Source: Bacteroidaceae bacterium
Lineage (GTDB): Bacteria; Bacteroidota; Bacteroidia; Bacteroidales; Muribaculaceae
DNA: 64,000 bases
Direction: 5' to 3'
Assembly (NCBI GenBank): GCA_021768245.1
Contig: JAETNO010000014.1
Span: forward strand, 9,845 to 73,844
The notes beneath the pieces were generated by a model. It made no database searches, was not told where the DNA came from, and was given only the letters and a program-made list of their open reading frames with translations. Of this stretch, positions 62,291-64,000 are shown piece by piece (positions within the stretch are counted from its first letter, which is position 1; every line of letters starts with the position of its first letter). The translations under genes and the position numbers were made by a program.

Positions 62291-62335
62291 GCTCCCCGAG
62301 GTGACCAAGGACACCCCGGGGAGCTTTCTCATTTC
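62291..62335 (+). terminator. Terminator downstream of ompA
   Basis: A 13-bp stem with one mismatch (62291-62303 with 62312-62324), followed by TTTCTCATTT. About 250 bases after the ompA stop, so the transcript would include the structured stretch. Confidence 0.75.
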
Positions 62336-62424
62336 CATCTCCTAAAAATTAATATGACAGGAGTGGGGAGGGTGTTTATATCGGGAATTTGTGCTAATTT
62401 TGCAGTGATTAAAATCAAGGGAAT

Positions 62425-63441
62425 ATGAGCATTACTATATTGGGAATAGAGTCGTCGTGCGACGATACGTCGGCTGCCGTGATTCGCGACGGTGTGTTGC
62501 TGAGCAATGTGATTGCATCTCAGCAGGTTCATGCCGAATTCGGTGGGGTGGTGCCGGAGCTCGCCTCGCGTGCCCACCAGCAGAATATCGTGCCTGTGGT
62601 CGACACGGCTCTTAAGCGCGCGGGCGTTGACAAGAGTGAGCTTTCGGCGATAGGTTTCACCCGTGGCCCTGGGCTACTTGGCTCGCTGCTCGTGGGGACG
62701 AGTTTCGCAAAGGGCCTTTCACTGGGGCTGCGAATCCCTATTGTGGATGTCAATCACCTCCACGGCCATGTGTTGTCTCATTTCATCCGCCGTGCGCCTG
62801 ACGATGCAGTGCCTGAATATCCTTTTATCTGCCTGTTGGTCTCCGGCGGTAACAGTCAGATAATCCTTGTCAGGAATTATAATGACATGGAAATTCTCGG
62901 TCAGACTATCGACGATGCCGCCGGCGAGGCTTTCGACAAGTGTGCGAAGGTCATGGGGCTTCCATATCCCGGAGGACCGCATATCGACCGTCTTGCCGCC
63001 GAAGGCGACAGTTCGCGGTTTAAATTCGCCAAGCCACATATCCTCGGACTCGACTATAGTTTCAGCGGGTTGAAAACTTCCTTCCTGTATACATTGCGTG
63101 ATGCGATTAAGGAAAATCCCGACTTTATAGCGGAGAACAAAGCCGACCTTGCCGCCTCGCTTCAGCGGACTATTATTGATATCCTCATGGACAAGCTTGA
63201 CAAGGCTGTGAAGCAAACCGGGGTTAGGACTGTGGCAATCGGAGGGGGCGTGTCGGCAAATTCCGGGGTAAGAAATGCCGTCGCCGACTATTGCGCGCGC
63301 CGGGGCCTTACAGCTTTTATTCCTGAAAGAGTGTTCACAACCGACAATGCCGCAATGGTCGCTATAGCAGCATATTACAAATACCTTGACAAAGAATTCT
63401 GCCGCTACGACGCCACCCCCTACGCCCGCGTGACAGTGTGA
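62425..63441 (+). CDS. tsaD: tRNA threonylcarbamoyladenosine synthase subunit TsaD
   Basis: A 338-residue ASKHA-fold enzyme that, with TsaB, TsaE and TsaC, makes t6A37 on ANN-decoding tRNAs. Metal ligands HLHGH (~111-115) and the late Asp in FTTDNAAMV (~302-308); nucleotide-site motifs GIESSCDDT, LVSGGNSQI and GGGVSANSG. A TAATTTTG box (62395-62402) lies upstream without a clear -33. Length and motifs are normal. Confidence 0.97.
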   Translation: MSITILGIESSCDDTSAAVIRDGVLLSNVIASQQVHAEFGGVVPELASRAHQQNIVPVVDTALKRAGVDKSELSAIGFTRGPGLLGSLLVGTSFAKGLSLGLRIPIVDVNHLHGHVLSHFIRRAPDDAVPEYPFICLLVSGGNSQIILVRNYNDMEILGQTIDDAAGEAFDKCAKVMGLPYPGGPHIDRLAAEGDSSRFKFAKPHILGLDYSFSGLKTSFLYTLRDAIKENPDFIAENKADLAASLQRTIIDILMDKLDKAVKQTGVRTVAIGGGVSANSGVRNAVADYCARRGLTAFIPERVFTTDNAAMVAIAAYYKYLDKEFCRYDATPYARVTV

Positions 63442-63482
63442 TGTTTAGTTAAAGTTAATATCTGTTAAAATATAGATTTCTA

Positions 63483-63515
63483 TTTGCTTTCCCCGAGGAG
63501 GTGATATTATATTTG
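63483..63515 (+). promoter_or_regulatory. Promoter of the RHS-like gene
   Basis: TTTG (63483-63486), 21 bases, TATATTTG (63508-63515). The transcript would start ~33 bases before the ATG at 63555. Confidence 0.7.
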
Positions 63516-63554
63516 TGATTAGCCTTAATCCACACCAATCTTTCACTCCTCCTC

Positions 63555-64000
63555 ATGAAACGCAATGCGCTATTTCTTTCACTCGTCCTCCTTGCGGGGG
63601 CAGCTTTAGCGGCTATGCCTGACTCCGTTGCGGGCTTCGCTGGACGCAGCGTCGCCGGCATTGGCATTGTCGCTGTTGACTCACAGGATTCTGATAGCCT
63701 GCGTCTCCAAAGGAACAGGCGAACTGCCACGGCATTGTCGGATGATGAAGATTACGATGGATGGTCGCTGCTGAAGGGTGTTGTGCCTCCGACGCCGCAG
63801 GCTGCCGCGCTCGGGCGCTACGGGGACTATCCCGTCGACCATTCTACGGGTGTGCCGGACATTTCTGTGCCCATATATGAAATCGACCTCGGTGGCTACC
63901 GCCTGCCGGTATCGCTCTCCTACCACGCCTCCGGCTTCCGCCCCGACGCCGTGGCCCCTCCCGTCGGCCTCGGCTGGTCGCTGCGCGCGGGCGGAATCAT
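63555..64000 (+). CDS. RHS/YD-repeat family secreted protein, 3' partial
   Basis: Open frame from ATG 63555 to the window end (148 residues seen). It has a signal peptide (MKRNALFLSLVLLAGAALA) and a ~65-residue polar linker. A block characteristic of the N-terminus of Bacteroidota RHS/YD-repeat proteins follows: PTPQAAALGRYGDYPVD, TGVPDISVPIYEI, LPVSLSYHASGFRPD and VGLGWSLRAGG. Such proteins are usually more than 1,000 residues and can carry toxin domains at the C-terminus, which lie beyond this window. Its own promoter suggests it is a new transcription unit. Identity of the rest is unknown. Confidence 0.85.
   Translation, partial: MKRNALFLSLVLLAGAALAAMPDSVAGFAGRSVAGIGIVAVDSQDSDSLRLQRNRRTATALSDDEDYDGWSLLKGVVPPTPQAAALGRYGDYPVDHSTGVPDISVPIYEIDLGGYRLPVSLSYHASGFRPDAVAPPVGLGWSLRAGGI

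Noticed and set aside
63494..63503. GAGGAGGTGAT, a perfect complement to the 16S 3' end, near the RHS gene
   Set aside because: It lies between the -33 and -7 boxes, upstream of the expected transcription start and ~50 bases from the ATG, so it cannot act as a ribosome binding site.
1..64000. CRISPR arrays, rRNA genes, intact insertion sequences, replication origin
   Set aside because: No regularly spaced repeats, rRNA-like stretches, transposase genes or DnaA-box clusters were seen.

Overview
The window is chromosomal DNA from a member of the Bacteroidota, order Bacteroidales, probably a gut Muribaculaceae-like lineage. The order-level call rests on several things seen here: promoters of the TTTG / N19-21 / TAnnTTTG type, start codons without Shine-Dalgarno sequences, a Mfa/FimA-type fimbrillin operon, gldE-gldD, secreted proteins with T9SS-like C-terminal domains, a DcaP-like porin, and DUF3127, DUF5024-like and DUF5119 proteins. 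The family-level call is inference.

Layout. 1-1.8 kb: the 3' part of a TlpA-type thioredoxin lipoprotein and a DUF3127 protein with an SSB-like tail. 2-4 kb: an ECF sigma / anti-sigma / secreted coiled-coil operon with an ECF-type promoter in front. 4.1-8.5 kb: a porin, a GNAT acetyltransferase, a phosphoesterase and a glycogen-debranching-like lipoprotein. 8.6-9.9 kb: rpsU, tRNA-Met and a CI/LexA-like repressor. 9.9-14.1 kb: a fimbrial operon of one DUF5119 protein and three fimbrillins. 14.3-16.9 kb: gldE-gldD-PPTase. 17-23 kb: an outer-membrane barrel protein and the run purD-membrane protein-pdxB-chagasin-like ORF. Two inverted MITE-like repeats lie at 23.03-23.41 kb. 23.5-31.5 kb: RNA methyltransferase, cysE, an ion channel with an unusual filter, an OmpA/TPR lipoprotein, speA and truA. 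31.5-39 kb: a YidE-type transporter, prfB with a programmed +1 frameshift, phage-like remnants, an AGCS symporter and a phosphosugar mutase. 39.2-42.1 kb: a lipoprotein and a secreted VWA protein whose VWA domain looks circularly permuted, with a structured leader. 42.6-50.6 kb: a long plus-strand housekeeping run (aspS, nif3-like, CdsZ-like, slyD, efp, a UDG-family gene, dedA, rpe, queA). 50.6-54.5 kb: cvpA, sufB without sufCDS next to it, an RsmI-like methylase and a WalJ-like hydrolase. 54.7-60.5 kb: a 1909-residue C10 protease/LRR protein. 60.8-64 kb: ompA followed by a candidate structured RNA, tsaD, and the start of an RHS/YD-repeat protein cut by the window end.

Most genes are core metabolism or translation (purD, pdxB, cysE, speA, truA, prfB, aspS, efp, queA, tsaD, sufB). 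The accessory interest lies in envelope biology: fimbriae, C10 protease, VWA protein, RHS protein and the ECF module. It also lies in non-coding structure: the MITE pair, the 41.9-42.1 kb leader, the 62.1-62.25 kb hairpin cluster and the 32-bp palindrome at 14.2 kb. No CRISPR array, rRNA operon or intact transposase was seen.
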